Below, piece by piece: positions 53,295-63,198 of a stretch of DNA of 64,000 bases (its first letter is position 1; each line of letters begins with the position of its first letter). Position numbers and translations under genes: made by a program. This DNA is from Pseudomonas sp. HS6 (GTDB lineage Bacteria; Pseudomonadota; Gammaproteobacteria; Pseudomonadales; Pseudomonadaceae): assembly GCF_023375815.1 (NCBI RefSeq), contig NZ_CP067412.1, positions 3,720,001-3,784,000 of the forward strand, given 5' to 3'. Under the pieces are notes generated by a model. It was given only the letters and a program-made list of their open reading frames with translations, was not told the origin of the DNA and searched no databases.

Positions 53295-54298
53295 CAGACC
53301 TTCAACACCAGTTTGCCGAAGTTCTCGCCGCTGAACAGTTTGCCCAGGGTTTCCGGGAACGTTTCCAGACCTTCGACGATGTCTTCCTTGCTCTTGAGCT
53401 GACCCTTGGCCATCCAGCCGGCCATTTCCTGGGCAGCGCTGGCGTACTGCGCGGCGTAGTCCATCACCACAAAGCCTTCCATTCGCGCGCGGTTGACCAG
53501 CAGCGACAAGTAGTTGGCGGGGCCTTTGACCGCTTCCTTGTTGTTGTACTGGCTGATAGCGCCGCAGATCACCACGCGCGCCTTGAAGTTCAGGCGGCTC
53601 AGCACGGCGTCGAGGATGTCGCCGCCGACGTTGTCGAAATACACGTCCACGCCTTTCGGGCATTCGCGTTTAAGGCCGGCCAACACGTCTTCGCTTTTGT
53701 AGTCGATGGCGCCGTCAAAGCCGAGTTCGTCGATCAGGAATTTGCATTTGTCGGCACCGCCGGCAATGCCGACCACCCGGCAACCTTTGATCTTGGCAAT
53801 CTGCCCGGCAATGCTGCCGACTGCGCCTGCTGCACCGGACAACACCACAGTGTCGCCGGCCTTCGGTGCGCCGACATCGAGCAGGGCGAAGTAAGCGGTC
53901 ATGCCGGTCATGCCCAATGCGGACAGATAAACCGGAAGCGGTGCCAGTTTCGGATCGACCTTGTAGAAACCTCTTGGCTCGCCGAGGAAGTAATCCTGCA
54001 CGCCAATGGCACCGTTGACGTAGTCGCCGACGGCAAACCCCGGATTGTTCGAGGCGATGACTTTGCCTACGCCCAATGCGCGCATGACTTCACCGATACC
54101 CACCGGCGGGATGTAGGACTTGCCCTCGTTCATCCAGCCGCGCATGGCCGGGTCGAGGGACAGGTATTCGTTCTTGACCAGGATCTGTCCCGCCGTCGGC
54201 TCACCCACCGGTACTTGCTGATAAGTGAAGGTTTCGCGTGTAGCGGCGCCCACCGGGCGTTTGGCGAGCAGAAACTGACGATTGGTCTGGTTAGTCAT
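53294..54298 (-). CDS. NADP-dependent oxidoreductase (CurA/prostaglandin-reductase-like MDR)
   Basis: A 334-residue zinc-independent medium-chain reductase. The N-terminus NRQFLLAKRPVGAATRETF and YLSLDPAMRGWMNEGKSYIP are typical of the leukotriene B4 12-hydroxydehydrogenase group, and the nucleotide-binding motif is LSGAAGAVGSIAGQIAKIKG. YFDNVGGDILDAVL is a further family block. Such enzymes reduce the double bond of alpha,beta-unsaturated carbonyls. The ATG at 54298 is chosen over an in-frame GTG three codons upstream. Its own terminator is the one shared with pyrF. Confidence 0.9.
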   Translation of the reverse strand: MTNQTNRQFLLAKRPVGAATRETFTYQQVPVGEPTAGQILVKNEYLSLDPAMRGWMNEGKSYIPPVGIGEVMRALGVGKVIASNNPGFAVGDYVNGAIGVQDYFLGEPRGFYKVDPKLAPLPVYLSALGMTGMTAYFALLDVGAPKAGDTVVLSGAAGAVGSIAGQIAKIKGCRVVGIAGGADKCKFLIDELGFDGAIDYKSEDVLAGLKRECPKGVDVYFDNVGGDILDAVLSRLNFKARVVICGAISQYNNKEAVKGPANYLSLLVNRARMEGFVVMDYAAQYASAAQEMAGWMAKGQLKSKEDIVEGLETFPETLGKLFSGENFGKLVLKV

Positions 54299-54393
54299 GA
54301 CTGGCACTCAACTGAATGAAGCCTTGTTGATAGACCGTCCTTGGCGATGCCGCAAGGTTGGCTGACGAGGCGAATGCTGGTCGATCAAACAGG

Positions 54394-54421
54394 GTGATAG
54401 TGGCCCTCACAGTTTTATCAC
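54394..54421. promoter_or_regulatory. Inverted repeat GTGATA-N16-TATCAC between divergent oxidoreductase genes
   Basis: GTGATA at 54394 and TATCAC at 54416 are inverse arms in the 226-bp gap between two divergent oxidoreductase genes. A regulator site is possible; the arms are short, so chance is not excluded. Confidence 0.3.
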
Positions 54422-54524
54422 TGCAATTCATGGGCGGCTAAACGGCCTTCTGATAGTGCTGCCGCTGTCGGGGCGGCTGTGGCTATGCTGCCAATCATCA
54501 ATCCCCGCTTTCGAGGACATAACA

Positions 54525-55286
54525 ATGAGCATGACGTTTTCCGGTCAGGTCGCCGTAGTCACTGGCGCCGCCAACGGTATTGGCCGCGCAACCGCCCAGG
54601 CGTTTGCCGCCGAAGGTCTGAAAGTGGTGGTGGCTGATCTGGATGCGGCCGGGGGCGAGGGCACCGTTGCGCTGATTCGTACAGCCGGCGGCGAAGCGAC
54701 CTTCGTGCGTTGCAATGTTACCGTCGAAAGCGATGTGAAAAATCTGATGGACGAGGTGATCAATACCTACGGCCGTCTCGACTATGCCTTTAACAATGCC
54801 GGCATCGAAATCGAGAAAGGCAAACTGGCCGAAGGCTCGATGGATGAGTTCGACGCGATCATGGGCGTCAACGTCAAGGGCGTCTGGCTGTGCATGAAGT
54901 ACCAGTTGCCGCTGCTGTTGGCGCAGGGCGGCGGGGCGATCGTCAACACCGCGTCGGTGGCCGGGCTGGGGGCTGCACCGAAGATGAGCATTTACGCGGC
55001 CTCCAAGCATGCGGTGATCGGTCTTACGAAGTCTGCCGCCATCGAGTACGCCAAGAAGAAAATCCGCGTCAACGCCGTTTGCCCGGCGGTGATCGACACC
55101 GACATGTTCCGTCGCGCCTATGAGGCCGACCCGAAGAAAGGCGAATTCGCCAACGCCATGCACCCGGTAGGTCGCATCGGCAAGGTCGAGGAAATTGCCA
55201 GCGCTGTGCTGTACCTGTGTAGCGATGGTGCAGCGTTCACTACCGGCCATTCGCTGGCCGTGGACGGTGGCGTGACCGCATTCTGA
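54525..55286 (+). CDS. Short-chain dehydrogenase/reductase (SDR)
   Basis: A 253-residue classical SDR. The cofactor motif is VVTGAANGIGRATAQAFAAE, NNAG is in YAFNNAGIEIEKG, the catalytic serine in IVNTASVAGLG, and YAASKHAVIGL supplies the Tyr-x-x-x-Lys pair. The acidic residue after the second strand (VVADLDAAG) favours NAD over NADP. The substrate is unknown. GAGGACATAAC precedes the ATG at 54525. It is divergent from the medium-chain oxidoreductase and is followed by a terminator. Confidence 0.92.
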   Translation: MSMTFSGQVAVVTGAANGIGRATAQAFAAEGLKVVVADLDAAGGEGTVALIRTAGGEATFVRCNVTVESDVKNLMDEVINTYGRLDYAFNNAGIEIEKGKLAEGSMDEFDAIMGVNVKGVWLCMKYQLPLLLAQGGGAIVNTASVAGLGAAPKMSIYAASKHAVIGLTKSAAIEYAKKKIRVNAVCPAVIDTDMFRRAYEADPKKGEFANAMHPVGRIGKVEEIASAVLYLCSDGAAFTTGHSLAVDGGVTAF

Positions 55287-55311
55287 AAAATAGGTATTGA
55301 TGCAGGAAACG

Positions 55312-55335
55312 ACCCGCCTCTCGGCGGGTTTTTTT
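55312..55335 (+). terminator. Terminator after the SDR gene
   Basis: ACCCGCC, TCTC, GGCGGGT, then seven T, 25 bp after the stop. Confidence 0.9.
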
Positions 55336-55479
55336 CGCCGGCATGTCAGTTACACGCCCTTGATAAACAATGTGTATCAAATAGTTAGAACGGTGGCTTT
55401 TGACGGCGTTGTCGCACAGCCTGACCGACGCGGCTGTGATTTACTGCCGCGAGTAAAACGGACAGGAGTTTGGCCACTC

Positions 55480-56880
55480 ATGGAATTGAGAATTGACCGA
55501 CAGGCAATGGTGCCGGTCGTACAGCAGATCGTTGATGGATTGATCGATTGGATCGTGCAGGGGCAGGTGCCGCCGGCAACGCGGCTGCCATCCGTGCGAC
55601 AAATCGCGCGGTCGAATCTGCTGAGCCAGTCGAGTGTCATGGAGGCCTGTGAGCGTCTCGTGGCACAGGGTGTTCTGGCTTCGCGCCAGGGCTCGGGGTT
55701 CATGGTGGCGGCCACCTCGCTGAAGTGTTGCAAGGTATTCGACAGCCCTGCTTTCGAGGGCGAGCGCGACAGCCGCGATTCGAATTCCGAATGGCGCGCA
55801 GGCCTGAAACTGGGCGACGGCGTTCTGCCGGAGAGCTGGCGAGAGCCCGATGATCTCAGCTATGCGATCCGTCAGGTGGCCCGCACCGACATGGTCAGCC
55901 TGTTCAACTACAACACGCCTCTCGGGCTCCCCGCGCTGCGCGAACAGATAGTCAAACGGCTCGGAATGCTCGATATCACCGCCGATGAGGACGGTGTGCT
56001 GACCACGGCGGGTGCCAGCCACGGGTTGGACCTGATCGTGCGCACGCTGTTCCGGGCCGGTGATTGTGTGGTGGTGGAAACGCCGGGGTATTCGCCGCTG
56101 TTCGATCTATTGCGGCTACAAGGCGTGCGCATGCTTGAGGTTCGTCGCACGCCCGGCGGGCCGGACGTCGAGGCGCTCGAGGCGTTGCTGCAGCAATTCC
56201 GGCCGGCGGCACTTTTCATCAACAGCCATCACCACAACCCTACGGGGAGCTGCCTGGCACCGGCAGTGGCTCGACGCATTCTGCAATTGAGCAAAACCTA
56301 CGATTTGCAGCTGATCGAAGATGACGTCTACGCCGACATGCATAACGGCAGCGGCACGCGCCTGGCGGCACTGGATGAAGACAGGCGGGTGATTTATGTA
56401 GGCAGTTTTTCCAAGACGCTGAGTAGCTCGTTGCGGGCAGGCTTCGTGATGGCCGGTGCTGAGGTGATCGAACAATTGGCGCGGGTCAAGACGATCAGTT
56501 GCATGGGCACTTCAAGGTTCAACGAGGCCGTTCTGGCGGCGCTGCTGGCCAGTGGCGCCTATCGCAAACTGGTGCAGCGCCAGCGTCAGCGACTCAATAC
56601 CGATCGTGCGGCGGCCCTGCAGGCGCTGGAAGATGCCGATTGGGAGGTGTTTGGCAAGCCGACGGGCGGGCTGTTCATCTGGGCGCGATCGCCGCTGGCG
56701 GACGAGGGGCGCTTGCGTAGACAAGCCTTGCGTCATGGTGTGCAACTGTCCTGCGCGACATCATTCAGCCCCAGTGGCGAAGCCAGTGACTGGCAGCGGA
56801 TCAATGTGGCCTATGCTTGCGATCCGAGGGCGCGGCAGTTCTTTCGCAGTACGGCCGTGGATCGACCTCAAGTGTTCTGA
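55480..56880 (+). CDS. MocR-type regulator (GntR helix-turn-helix fused to aminotransferase)
   Basis: A 466-residue fusion. Residues ~1-70 are a GntR winged-helix domain (VPVVQQIVDGLIDWIVQGQV, then RLPSVRQIARSNLLSQSSVM). Residues ~110-460 are a fold-type I aminotransferase with HHHNPTGSCL, the PLP aspartate in LIEDDVYADMH and the PLP lysine in SFSKTLSSSLRAGF. MocR proteins use PLP to sense amines or amino acids and act as transcriptional regulators. The target is not clear; no divergent aminotransferase operon is adjacent. CAGGAG eleven bases before the ATG at 55480 fixes the start. Confidence 0.9.
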   Translation: MELRIDRQAMVPVVQQIVDGLIDWIVQGQVPPATRLPSVRQIARSNLLSQSSVMEACERLVAQGVLASRQGSGFMVAATSLKCCKVFDSPAFEGERDSRDSNSEWRAGLKLGDGVLPESWREPDDLSYAIRQVARTDMVSLFNYNTPLGLPALREQIVKRLGMLDITADEDGVLTTAGASHGLDLIVRTLFRAGDCVVVETPGYSPLFDLLRLQGVRMLEVRRTPGGPDVEALEALLQQFRPAALFINSHHHNPTGSCLAPAVARRILQLSKTYDLQLIEDDVYADMHNGSGTRLAALDEDRRVIYVGSFSKTLSSSLRAGFVMAGAEVIEQLARVKTISCMGTSRFNEAVLAALLASGAYRKLVQRQRQRLNTDRAAALQALEDADWEVFGKPTGGLFIWARSPLADEGRLRRQALRHGVQLSCATSFSPSGEASDWQRINVAYACDPRARQFFRSTAVDRPQVF

Positions 56881-56988
56881 AAACGACGCGTGCGTAGCTT
56901 TTTGCCATTATTCCGACGCCAGAGTCTTGTGCTGGTTCATGGCCGTTGCGACTCTTCGGCAACAGACTTTGGCAGGGGACTACGCGCA

Positions 56989-58950
56989 ATGATTTCGGCC
57001 GTGCAAGGACGTTTTGCCAACCTAGGTATGGCGAAAAAACTGGGTGTCGGGTTTGTGCTGGTATTGCTGTTGACCGCGCTGGTGGCGGCCATCGGTGTCT
57101 GGTCCCTGCAAACCATCAGTCAGCGCTTCGACGGGCTCAAACAGATGTCCTCGCTCAATAGCGGCCTGCTCAAGGTGCGCCTGCTGGAGCAGGACTACGC
57201 CTTGCACGGCAATCCGAAAACCGCCGAAGCCCTGCACGAGGGAGTAGATGGCCTGATCGCCATGGCCGATCAACTCAAGGCTCAATCGCCGGGCAATGAG
57301 ACTGTCATGAACGACGTCCAGCAGTCGTTGGGCGCCTACCGCAAAGCCTTCGACGAATTCGTTTCGCTGACGCAGGCCAAGGATCTGGCGCTGGAAATGG
57401 CCAGTTGGTCGGTGTCCAGCGTTGCCAACAACCTCGACGTTCTGCAGGCGGGGCTTGCCGATGATGGCGCCTACACCCTGAAAGACAGCGAGGGCAAGGA
57501 TGGGGCGCAGTTCATCGAGCAAGCCAGTCAGGTCAGTCAGGTTTCGCGCTTGATGCTGCAGGCCATGAACGAAGCACGGGTGCGACTGGATCAGAGTCGC
57601 AAGGGCGATGACAGCGAGAAAGGTAACATCGAACAGGCCGCCCAGGCCCAGACGCAAGCCGAACAACTGAAATCCACAGTCAAGGACGAAGGTTATCTGA
57701 CGGTCCTCAATGAAGTGTCAGGTCACATCGCCGGTTTCAATGACAAGCTTGCCGAGTACACGGGGCTTCTGGCTCAGGAAAAAACCGTCTACGAGCAATT
57801 GCATCAGCGTGCCGCCCAAGTGGTGGAGCGGGTCGATCAGGCCTACGTCGCCCAGGACGTCGCGATGCAGGGGGAGTTGAAGAAGAACTCGGTGCTGATT
57901 ATCGGCTCGTCGGCGCTGGCATTGCTGGTCGGGCTGATTGCGGCGTGGGTGATCACCCGGTTGATCGTCGCGCCGTTGCGCAGCGTGATGCATGTCGCTC
58001 AGCGGATTGCCGCCGGTGACTTGAGTGCGACGGTGGAAGTGACTCGCCGTGACGAGATCGGCCAGTTGATGCAGTCCATGCAGCAGATGGGCGCAGGCCT
58101 CAGCACTATCGTCAGCGGATTGCAGGCCGGCATTGAGCAGTTGGCCAGCTCTGCGCAATCGCTGTCGGCGGTGACCGAGCAGACCAACCTTGAAGTCAGC
58201 AGCCAGAAAGAGGAAACCGAGCAGGTCGCCACGGCCATGAACCAGATGACCGCCACCGTTCACGACGTGGCGCGCAATGCCGAAGAAGCGGCGCTCGCGG
58301 CGCAGACTGCCGACGACAAGGTCGAGAGTGGCCAGCAGGTAGTGCGCCAGAGCATGGCGCGGATCGAGCAACTGGCGGATTCGGCGACGTCGGCCAGTTC
58401 AAGCATCGAAAGCCTGAGCGCTGAAATTCAGAACATCGGCACGGTCCTCGGGGTGATCAAGAGTGTGGCCGAGCAGACCAATCTGCTGGCGCTCAACGCC
58501 GCGATCGAAGCGGCGCGGGCGGGCGAGCAGGGTAGGGGCTTTGCGGTGGTCGCCGATGAGGTGAGGGCGCTGGCCCGGCGCACCCAGCAGTCGACCGAAG
58601 AGATCGAGCGGCTGGTCAGTGCGTTGCGCTCGGCGGCGCATTCGTCAGTGCAACAGATTCAGAGCAGTGGCGAACTGGTGAAGCTGGCGGTGAGTGATGC
58701 GTTGCAGACGGAAAGTGCGCTGGGGAGTATTGCGGCGGCGGTTTCGTTGATTCAGCAGATGAACCAGCAGATTGCGGCGGCGGCCGAGGAGCAGAGTTCG
58801 GTGGCCGAGGAGATCAATCGCAGTGTGACCAGTATTCGGGCGAGTGCGGATCAGTCGTCGATTGCGATGCGCGGGAATGCGGCTTCGAGTGTTGAGTTGG
58901 CGCAGTTGGGGAGTGAGCTCAGGGGGATGGTTGGGCACTTTCGGCTTTGA
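56989..58950 (+). CDS. Methyl-accepting chemotaxis protein with large periplasmic domain
   Basis: A 653-residue chemoreceptor. A membrane helix at ~18-38 is followed by a helical periplasmic domain of about 260 residues, which fits the HBM (helical bimodular) sensor class by size and helix pattern; the ligand is unknown. A second helix lies at ~301-322, then HAMP ([21 protein letters not shown]) and the signalling domain, with the highly conserved hairpin tip [20 protein letters not shown]. The Gln/Glu pairs for methylation ([16 protein letters not shown]) are present. The start at 56989 has AGGGGA ten bases upstream; an internal ATG 13 codons later (MAKKLG) is possible. A dispersed repeat begins right after the stop. 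Confidence 0.9.
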   Translation: MISAVQGRFANLGMAKKLGVGFVLVLLLTALVAAIGVWSLQTISQRFDGLKQMSSLNSGLLKVRLLEQDYALHGNPKTAEALHEGVDGLIAMADQLKAQSPGNETVMNDVQQSLGAYRKAFDEFVSLTQAKDLALEMASWSVSSVANNLDVLQAGLADDGAYTLKDSEGKDGAQFIEQASQVSQVSRLMLQAMNEARVRLDQSRKGDDSEKGNIEQAAQAQTQAEQLKSTVKDEGYLTVLNEVSGHIAGFNDKLAEYTGLLAQEKTVYEQLHQRAAQVVERVDQAYVAQDVAMQGELKKNSVLIIGSSALALLVGLIAAWVITRLIVAPLRSVMHVAQRIAAGDLSATVEVTRRDEIGQLMQSMQQMGAGLSTIVSGLQAGIEQLASSAQSLSAVTEQTNLEVSSQKEETEQVATAMNQMTATVHDVARNAEEAALAAQTADDKVESGQQVVRQSMARIEQLADSATSASSSIESLSAEIQNIGTVLGVIKSVAEQTNLLALNAAIEAARAGEQGRGFAVVADEVRALARRTQQSTEEIERLVSALRSAAHSSVQQIQSSGELVKLAVSDALQTESALGSIAAAVSLIQQMNQQIAAAAEEQSSVAEEINRSVTSIRASADQSSIAMRGNAASSVELAQLGSELRGMVGHFRL

Positions 58951-59312
58951 CCTTGGCGGCCTTTGGGTCGACCAGACTTTGGGGTGGTTTGGGTGAATAT
59001 CCGTTGCTGCGGGTGCTGCCGCTGGCGGTTTCGCCCTTACGGCGAGTTCCTTTTGGCAAACGCCCCAAAAGGAACCAAAAGGTCTAGGCCCCGGCGTGCG
59101 GCACCTCGCTTTGGCTCGGTGTTCCTTCGTTCCGGGATTCATCCGGGGGCATCGCCTACGGTTTGCTTCGCTGCACCTCCTCTCGATGCATGCGGCTTCG
59201 CCACACGGCGCTTCGCGCCCACCCCCGGATAAATCCCTCCACTCAGCCTTCCGATGGGGCCGGCACGTCAAAAGCGGTACTCGAGCTAACGCTCATCGTT
59301 TTGAGTGGTGGG
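58951..59312. repeat. Dispersed ~360-bp repeat, copy 2
   Basis: Shares the ordered blocks listed for copy 1 at 49130-49465. Both copies begin at the stop codon of the preceding gene and end with GAGCTAACGCTCAT. Divergence between the copies is considerable, so recent transposition is unlikely. No gene is evident inside. Confidence 0.85.
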
Positions 59313-59521
59313 AAGCCAAAGCCAAAGCCAAAGCAGAAGCAAGAGTAGAAGAAGCAGCAGAAGGTGCAGCAGCAGGAGGCGAGTTGCACGCGTTTTAAAA
59401 CCAGAGTTCACCTCGGTCTTTCACGTCGGCGTACCTCCCCCAATCACCTCGGTCAGTCCCCTCTCCCTCCGGGAGAGGGTTAGGGTGAGGGAAAGCTTTT
59501 GATCTTTTTCTTTCAGGCAAT
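59313..59521. other. Gap with simple repeats and a short dispersed repeat
   Basis: Contains GCCAAA repeated three times from about 59318, then AG-rich simple sequence, the CACCTCGGTC motif twice (near 59409 and 59446) and the CCCCTCTCCC hairpin repeat at 59454-59491. No gene is supported. Confidence 0.6.
59454..59491 (+). repeat. Short dispersed repeat, second copy
   Basis: CAGTCCCCTCTCCCTCCGGG, then AGAGGGTTAGGGTGAGGG: same layout as 15265-15303 with a changed hairpin loop. Confidence 0.8.
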
Positions 59522-59549
59522 AAAAAAGCCACCTCTCGGTGGCTTTTCT
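59522..59549 (-). terminator. Terminator after the minus-strand hypothetical gene
   Basis: On the minus strand: GCCACC, GAGA, GGTGGC, followed by six T, about 13 bp after the stop at 59562. Confidence 0.85.
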
Positions 59550-59561
59550 CAACATCTGCAC

Positions 59562-60332
59562 TCAGTCGTAAATCACTTTCTTCTTCCAGTCCGCATCAGC
59601 CTCAACATCTTTGAGACCAGCAGTCAGTTGGTTTTCTTCGCCTTCGACCGGGGCAATCTTGTCCATGACCTGGGCGTTGGCGCGGGCCAGCAGTTTTTCC
59701 AGGTATTGGAGTTGTTCGGCGTAGATCTGCGGGTCCTGCTGTTTGCGCAGGTATTGCACGCCGCGTTCGAAGGCGAGGCGGGCCTGGCCTGGCTGGTTTT
59801 GTTGCAGGGCGTGCTGGCCGAGGTTGTTGAAGAACTCGATGTGCAGCAGTACCAGGATATGACGCACTTCGCGAATCCAGTGCTTGGCCTCGTTCGGTGG
59901 CAGGAAACCGTCCTGAGCGGCGCGGGTGATCTGGCCGTGGAGGGCTTCGAGGAGGAAACGGACGTCTTTGGCCTTGGCTTCGGTCTGGATCGGGGCTGGC
60001 GGGTTGTTGACCGGGATCGATTCGCCCTGGGCGACGAGGGCGCTCAGTTCGGTGATGCGGGCCTTGGTGGTGGCGCTGGTCTTTTCCAGGTTCAGCAGAC
60101 GCTGGCAGACGTTCAGTTCCAGGCGGGTCATCAACAGCTTGAGGGCCGGGGTCATGAACTGGCCGGGGAAGGTTTCGGTCAGTTCGCCGCAACGGCGCAG
60201 GCGGTCGTTGAGTTCGACCTTGGTGCGGGCCTTCTCCAGTTTGGTGTTTTCCACCACATGGTTCATGTAGCCAATGGCGATCAAGATTGCGATCCCGGCT
60301 ATGACTAGCAGGGTGATCATGAGTGGTGTCAC
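59562..60332 (-). CDS. Conserved hypothetical protein, membrane-anchored and helical
   Basis: A 256-residue protein with one N-terminal membrane helix (MITLLVIAGIAILIAIGYMN) and a cytosolic, mostly alpha-helical body. Blocks LNDRLRRCGELTETFPGQFM and QPGQARLAFERGVQYLRKQQ suggest TPR-like helices near the C-terminus. I do not recognise a named family. A GTG at 60332 with GAGG eight bases before it is the longest reasonable start; an ATG four codons later is equally possible. It is preceded by the tRNA cluster promoter region and ends in a terminator. Confidence 0.8.
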   Translation of the reverse strand: MTPLMITLLVIAGIAILIAIGYMNHVVENTKLEKARTKVELNDRLRRCGELTETFPGQFMTPALKLLMTRLELNVCQRLLNLEKTSATTKARITELSALVAQGESIPVNNPPAPIQTEAKAKDVRFLLEALHGQITRAAQDGFLPPNEAKHWIREVRHILVLLHIEFFNNLGQHALQQNQPGQARLAFERGVQYLRKQQDPQIYAEQLQYLEKLLARANAQVMDKIAPVEGEENQLTAGLKDVEADADWKKKVIYD

Positions 60333-60617
60333 CGGTAAGACCTCTTTATAGGGTTCGCGTGCGAGTGTAGTGGCTTGGCATATAGGAGCCTAGCGCCGCT
60401 CGACGGGTTGGATCGGCGAAGCTCAGTCTGTATCGGCCGCAGGGCTGCTTATATAAATGCTGGCCCTTGGGGTGCAGATTGCCATCACCTGTGCCGTGGA
60501 CTATAACGCCTTGGCGAGTGTCGGAATATAGGCGTCAATCGTCGGGCGACGGAAAAGTCCGATTGGGCTCGTAAAGCAGGGCGAAGTCATTGATTTAAAT
60601 AAATTTATATCAGGGGG
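60333..60617. other. Gap between the hypothetical gene and the tRNA promoter
   Basis: No gene or RNA is recognised. The stretch just before the tRNA promoter is A/T-rich (ATTTAAATAAATTTATAT at about 60591-60610), as expected of an UP element. Confidence 0.6.
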
Positions 60618-60646
60618 TTGACGACCTTCCAATCCATCCATAGAAT
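60618..60646 (+). promoter_or_regulatory. Sigma70 promoter of the tRNA cluster
   Basis: TTGACG (60618-60623), 17 bp, TAGAAT (60641-60646), followed by a GC-rich discriminator GCGCGCC, the usual mark of stringently controlled stable-RNA promoters. An A/T-rich tract lies just upstream. Confidence 0.85.
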
Positions 60647-60707
60647 GCGCGCCACTTGCAGCGTAAAGCACACAGCGATACGAAGCAGGGAGTGAATGAT
60701 GTAGTGT

Positions 60708-60783
60708 GTCCCCTTCGTCTAGTGGCCTAGGACACCGCCCTTTCACGGCGGTAACAGGGGTTCGAGTCCCCTAGGGGACGCCA
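60708..60783 (+). tRNA. tRNA-Glu (TTC), copy 1
   Basis: 76 nt with CCA encoded. Acceptor GTCCCCT pairs with AGGGGAC; the anticodon loop CTTTCAC gives TTC; the T arm has GGTTCGAGTCC. Same sequence as the copies at 60966 and 61179. Confidence 0.97.
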
Positions 60784-60785
60784 AA

Positions 60786-60861
<76 letters not shown>

Positions 60862-60965
60862 ATTTTAAACAGTATTGCTTTCGGGCGGTGCTGAGTGAAA
60901 CCAGAACCAAGTCTTCGGATAAGGATCTGGACACCGAAACACACACCATGTGTTCCGGGTAGCGT

Positions 60966-61041
60966 GTCCCCTTCGTCTAGTGGCCTAGGACACCGCCCTT
61001 TCACGGCGGTAACAGGGGTTCGAGTCCCCTAGGGGACGCCA
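60966..61041 (+). tRNA. tRNA-Glu (TTC), copy 2
   Basis: Identical to copy 1, including the CCA end. The 104-bp spacer before it is unrelated to the other spacers. Confidence 0.97.
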
Positions 61042-61044
61042 TTT

Positions 61045-61120
<76 letters not shown>

Positions 61121-61131
61121 AATTCAAGAAG

Positions 61132-61158
61132 CGCCGCTCCGCAAAGAGCGGCGTTTTT
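61132..61158 (+). terminator. Terminator-like hairpin after the second tRNA pair
   Basis: CGCCGCTC, loop, GAGCGGCG, then TTTTT, 12 bp after the second tRNA-Gly. It may end part of the transcript before the third pair. Confidence 0.75.
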
Positions 61159-61178
61159 ATTAGTGAAAGTTGTAGCCT

Positions 61179-61254
61179 GTCCCCTTCGTCTAGTGGCCTA
61201 GGACACCGCCCTTTCACGGCGGTAACAGGGGTTCGAGTCCCCTAGGGGACGCCA
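61179..61254 (+). tRNA. tRNA-Glu (TTC), copy 3
   Basis: Identical to copies 1 and 2, and located after a terminator-like hairpin, so its transcription depends on read-through or its own weak promoter. Confidence 0.97.
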
Positions 61255-61256
61255 TT

Positions 61257-61332
<76 letters not shown>

Positions 61333-61340
61333 TATTCAAC

Positions 61341-61372
61341 AAAAACGCCGCTCAGTGATGAGCGGCGTTTTT
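61341..61372 (+). terminator. Terminator of the tRNA cluster
   Basis: AACGCCGCTC, loop, GAGCGGCGTT, then TTT, 8 bp after the last tRNA-Gly. The stem repeats that of the hairpin at 61132. Confidence 0.85.
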
Positions 61373-61397
61373 GTTTGTGCGCCATTTGTGGCGCAAC

Positions 61398-61424
61398 AAA
61401 AAAGGACCTTGCGGTCCTTTTTTT
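61398..61424 (-). terminator. Terminator of the dipeptidase gene (bidirectional)
   Basis: GGACC, TTGC, GGTCC flanked by A and T runs of six or more on each side; it can act on both strands. Confidence 0.8.
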
Positions 61425-61458
61425 GTGGGGTCGCCACATGGGCGACCCGATCCTTTGA

Positions 61459-63198
61459 TCACAGCTTCGGCAGTTGCCCGATCCGCCCCATCATTTCCGT
61501 GACGATCTGCAGGTCCAGCAGGAACTGGTCAACCGTCTTGAACTCGCCGTCGGTGTGGCCGGTGTATTTGACCTCAGGTCGGGCCAGGCCGAATTGCACG
61601 CCGTTAGGCAGTTCATGCACCGAGGTGGCGCCGGCAGAGGTGCCGAATTCGTGTTTCATGCCCAGGTTTTCGGTGGACACGGCCAACAGCGCCTTGACCC
61701 ACTCACCTTCTGGATTGCGGTACATCGGCTCGGCGATCGAGTAATCGAAGTTGACTGCGACGTGGGTCTTCTTGCTCCAGGCCGCCAGTTTGTCGGCGAT
61801 TTCGGTCTTGAGCACTTCCGGCGACTTGCCCTTCGGTACGCGCAGGTTGACCGCGAGTTTGAAGGTTTTGTCGTCCATCCCGACATAGGTCAGCGAGGTG
61901 GTCAGCGGGCCCATGAAGTCATCGGCGAAACCGACCCCTAGCTTGCCACCCTTGTAGTCCAGTCCCCAGTTGTCGGCGGCGTAGCGGGCGGCGTCGGTGA
62001 TGTGGTTGTGTTTGAGCGCGATTTTGCCATCCACGCTGTGGATGAAGTCCAGCATGCGGGCGACCGGGTTGACGCCGGATTCCGGCTCGGATGAGTGAGC
62101 GGAAACGCCGGTAACGCTGAGTTTCACGTCTTTGCCATCGACCTTGGCATTCACTTCGAAATCGCCGCCATGTTGTTTGGCGTATTCGCTACCGGCCTTT
62201 TGCAGACTGGCGGCCAGTTCGGCCGGTTTGTCTGTCACCAGGGTGACGAGCGAAACCGATGGAATCTGGTTAGTCGCCATACCACCGGTCATCGAAATGA
62301 TTTCCGCGCCTTTGCCCTCGGCCTTGCGCTTGGCAAATTTGGCCATGACCGTGCCGTAGCCTTTCTCGGCGATCACCACCGGGTAGCCGCCATCCAGCGC
62401 CAGGTTGTACTCCGGCGTCGGGTTGCGCTCGAAGTAGTAAGGAATCGCGTCGCCGGTGGTTTCTTCGGTGGTGTCCACCAGCAGTTTGAAATTGCGCGCC
62501 AGCGGCAGCTTTTCTTCCTTGATGACCTTCATGGCATACAGCGTCACCACGATGCCGTTTTTGTCGTCCTCGGTGCCGCGGCCGTACATGCGGTCGCCGA
62601 TCAGCGTGACTTTGAACGGGTCGAGTTTGGTGCCGTCCTTCAGTACCCAGTTTTCCGGCGTGACCGGAACAACGTCGGCGTGAGCATGAATGCCTACGAC
62701 TTCCTTGCCGCTGCCGTCGAGGGAGATCTCGTAGACGCGGTTGTCGACGTTTCGGTAGTTCAGGCCGAAGGACTCGGCCAGGCTCTTGATCTTGGCGGCA
62801 ATCTTGATGAATTCAGGATTCTCGTGTTGAGGAACACCCTCCTTGCGATCGGTCGGAATCTCGACCAGTTCGCGCAGGGTTTCGAGAGCGGCCTTGCCGT
62901 ACTTCGCCCGGGTGTAGAGGCCGAGCAGGCGATAGATTTCGTTTTGTTGTTCAGCAGTCAGCGTCTTGTTATCGAGAAACGCGCTGATGGACGGGCGCAG
63001 GTCGTCAGTCTTGCTCAGGTCACTCTTGGCCAGCTCGCCGAGGAACTGGCGGAAATCACTGACCTTTGCATCGCTGAATGTCTTGAGGATGGTCGCGCTT
63101 TGCTGCGGTGTGATGTTGGCGTGTGCTGGCAGTGTCACGGACGAAAGGCTGGCCAGAATCAGGGTCGACGCGGCCAGTTGCTTGAGTGAAAAGTCCAT
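61459..63198 (-). CDS. M20 family dipeptidase, exported
   Basis: A 579-residue metallopeptidase. A signal peptide (LAASTLILASLSSVTLPAHA) is followed by a helical N-terminal region of about 75 residues. The M20 catalytic parts follow: VVGIHAHADVVPVTPENW with a zinc histidine and aspartate, GRGTEDDKNGIVVTLYAM for the second aspartate, and LLVDTTEETTGDAIPYYF with the catalytic glutamates. The dimerisation domain lies between ~320 and 480 (LSVTGVSAHSSEPESGVNPV). It resembles PepV-like dipeptidases but is exported. The ATG at 63198 is preferred over one four codons upstream that lies directly on AAGGA. The terminator at 61398 follows. Confidence 0.9.
   Translation of the reverse strand: MDFSLKQLAASTLILASLSSVTLPAHANITPQQSATILKTFSDAKVSDFRQFLGELAKSDLSKTDDLRPSISAFLDNKTLTAEQQNEIYRLLGLYTRAKYGKAALETLRELVEIPTDRKEGVPQHENPEFIKIAAKIKSLAESFGLNYRNVDNRVYEISLDGSGKEVVGIHAHADVVPVTPENWVLKDGTKLDPFKVTLIGDRMYGRGTEDDKNGIVVTLYAMKVIKEEKLPLARNFKLLVDTTEETTGDAIPYYFERNPTPEYNLALDGGYPVVIAEKGYGTVMAKFAKRKAEGKGAEIISMTGGMATNQIPSVSLVTLVTDKPAELAASLQKAGSEYAKQHGGDFEVNAKVDGKDVKLSVTGVSAHSSEPESGVNPVARMLDFIHSVDGKIALKHNHITDAARYAADNWGLDYKGGKLGVGFADDFMGPLTTSLTYVGMDDKTFKLAVNLRVPKGKSPEVLKTEIADKLAAWSKKTHVAVNFDYSIAEPMYRNPEGEWVKALLAVSTENLGMKHEFGTSAGATSVHELPNGVQFGLARPEVKYTGHTDGEFKTVDQFLLDLQIVTEMMGRIGQLPKL

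Noticed and set aside
59096..59398. Possible small gene in the second dispersed repeat
   Set aside because: It runs through a repeat and simple AG-rich sequence, with no ribosome site or family likeness.
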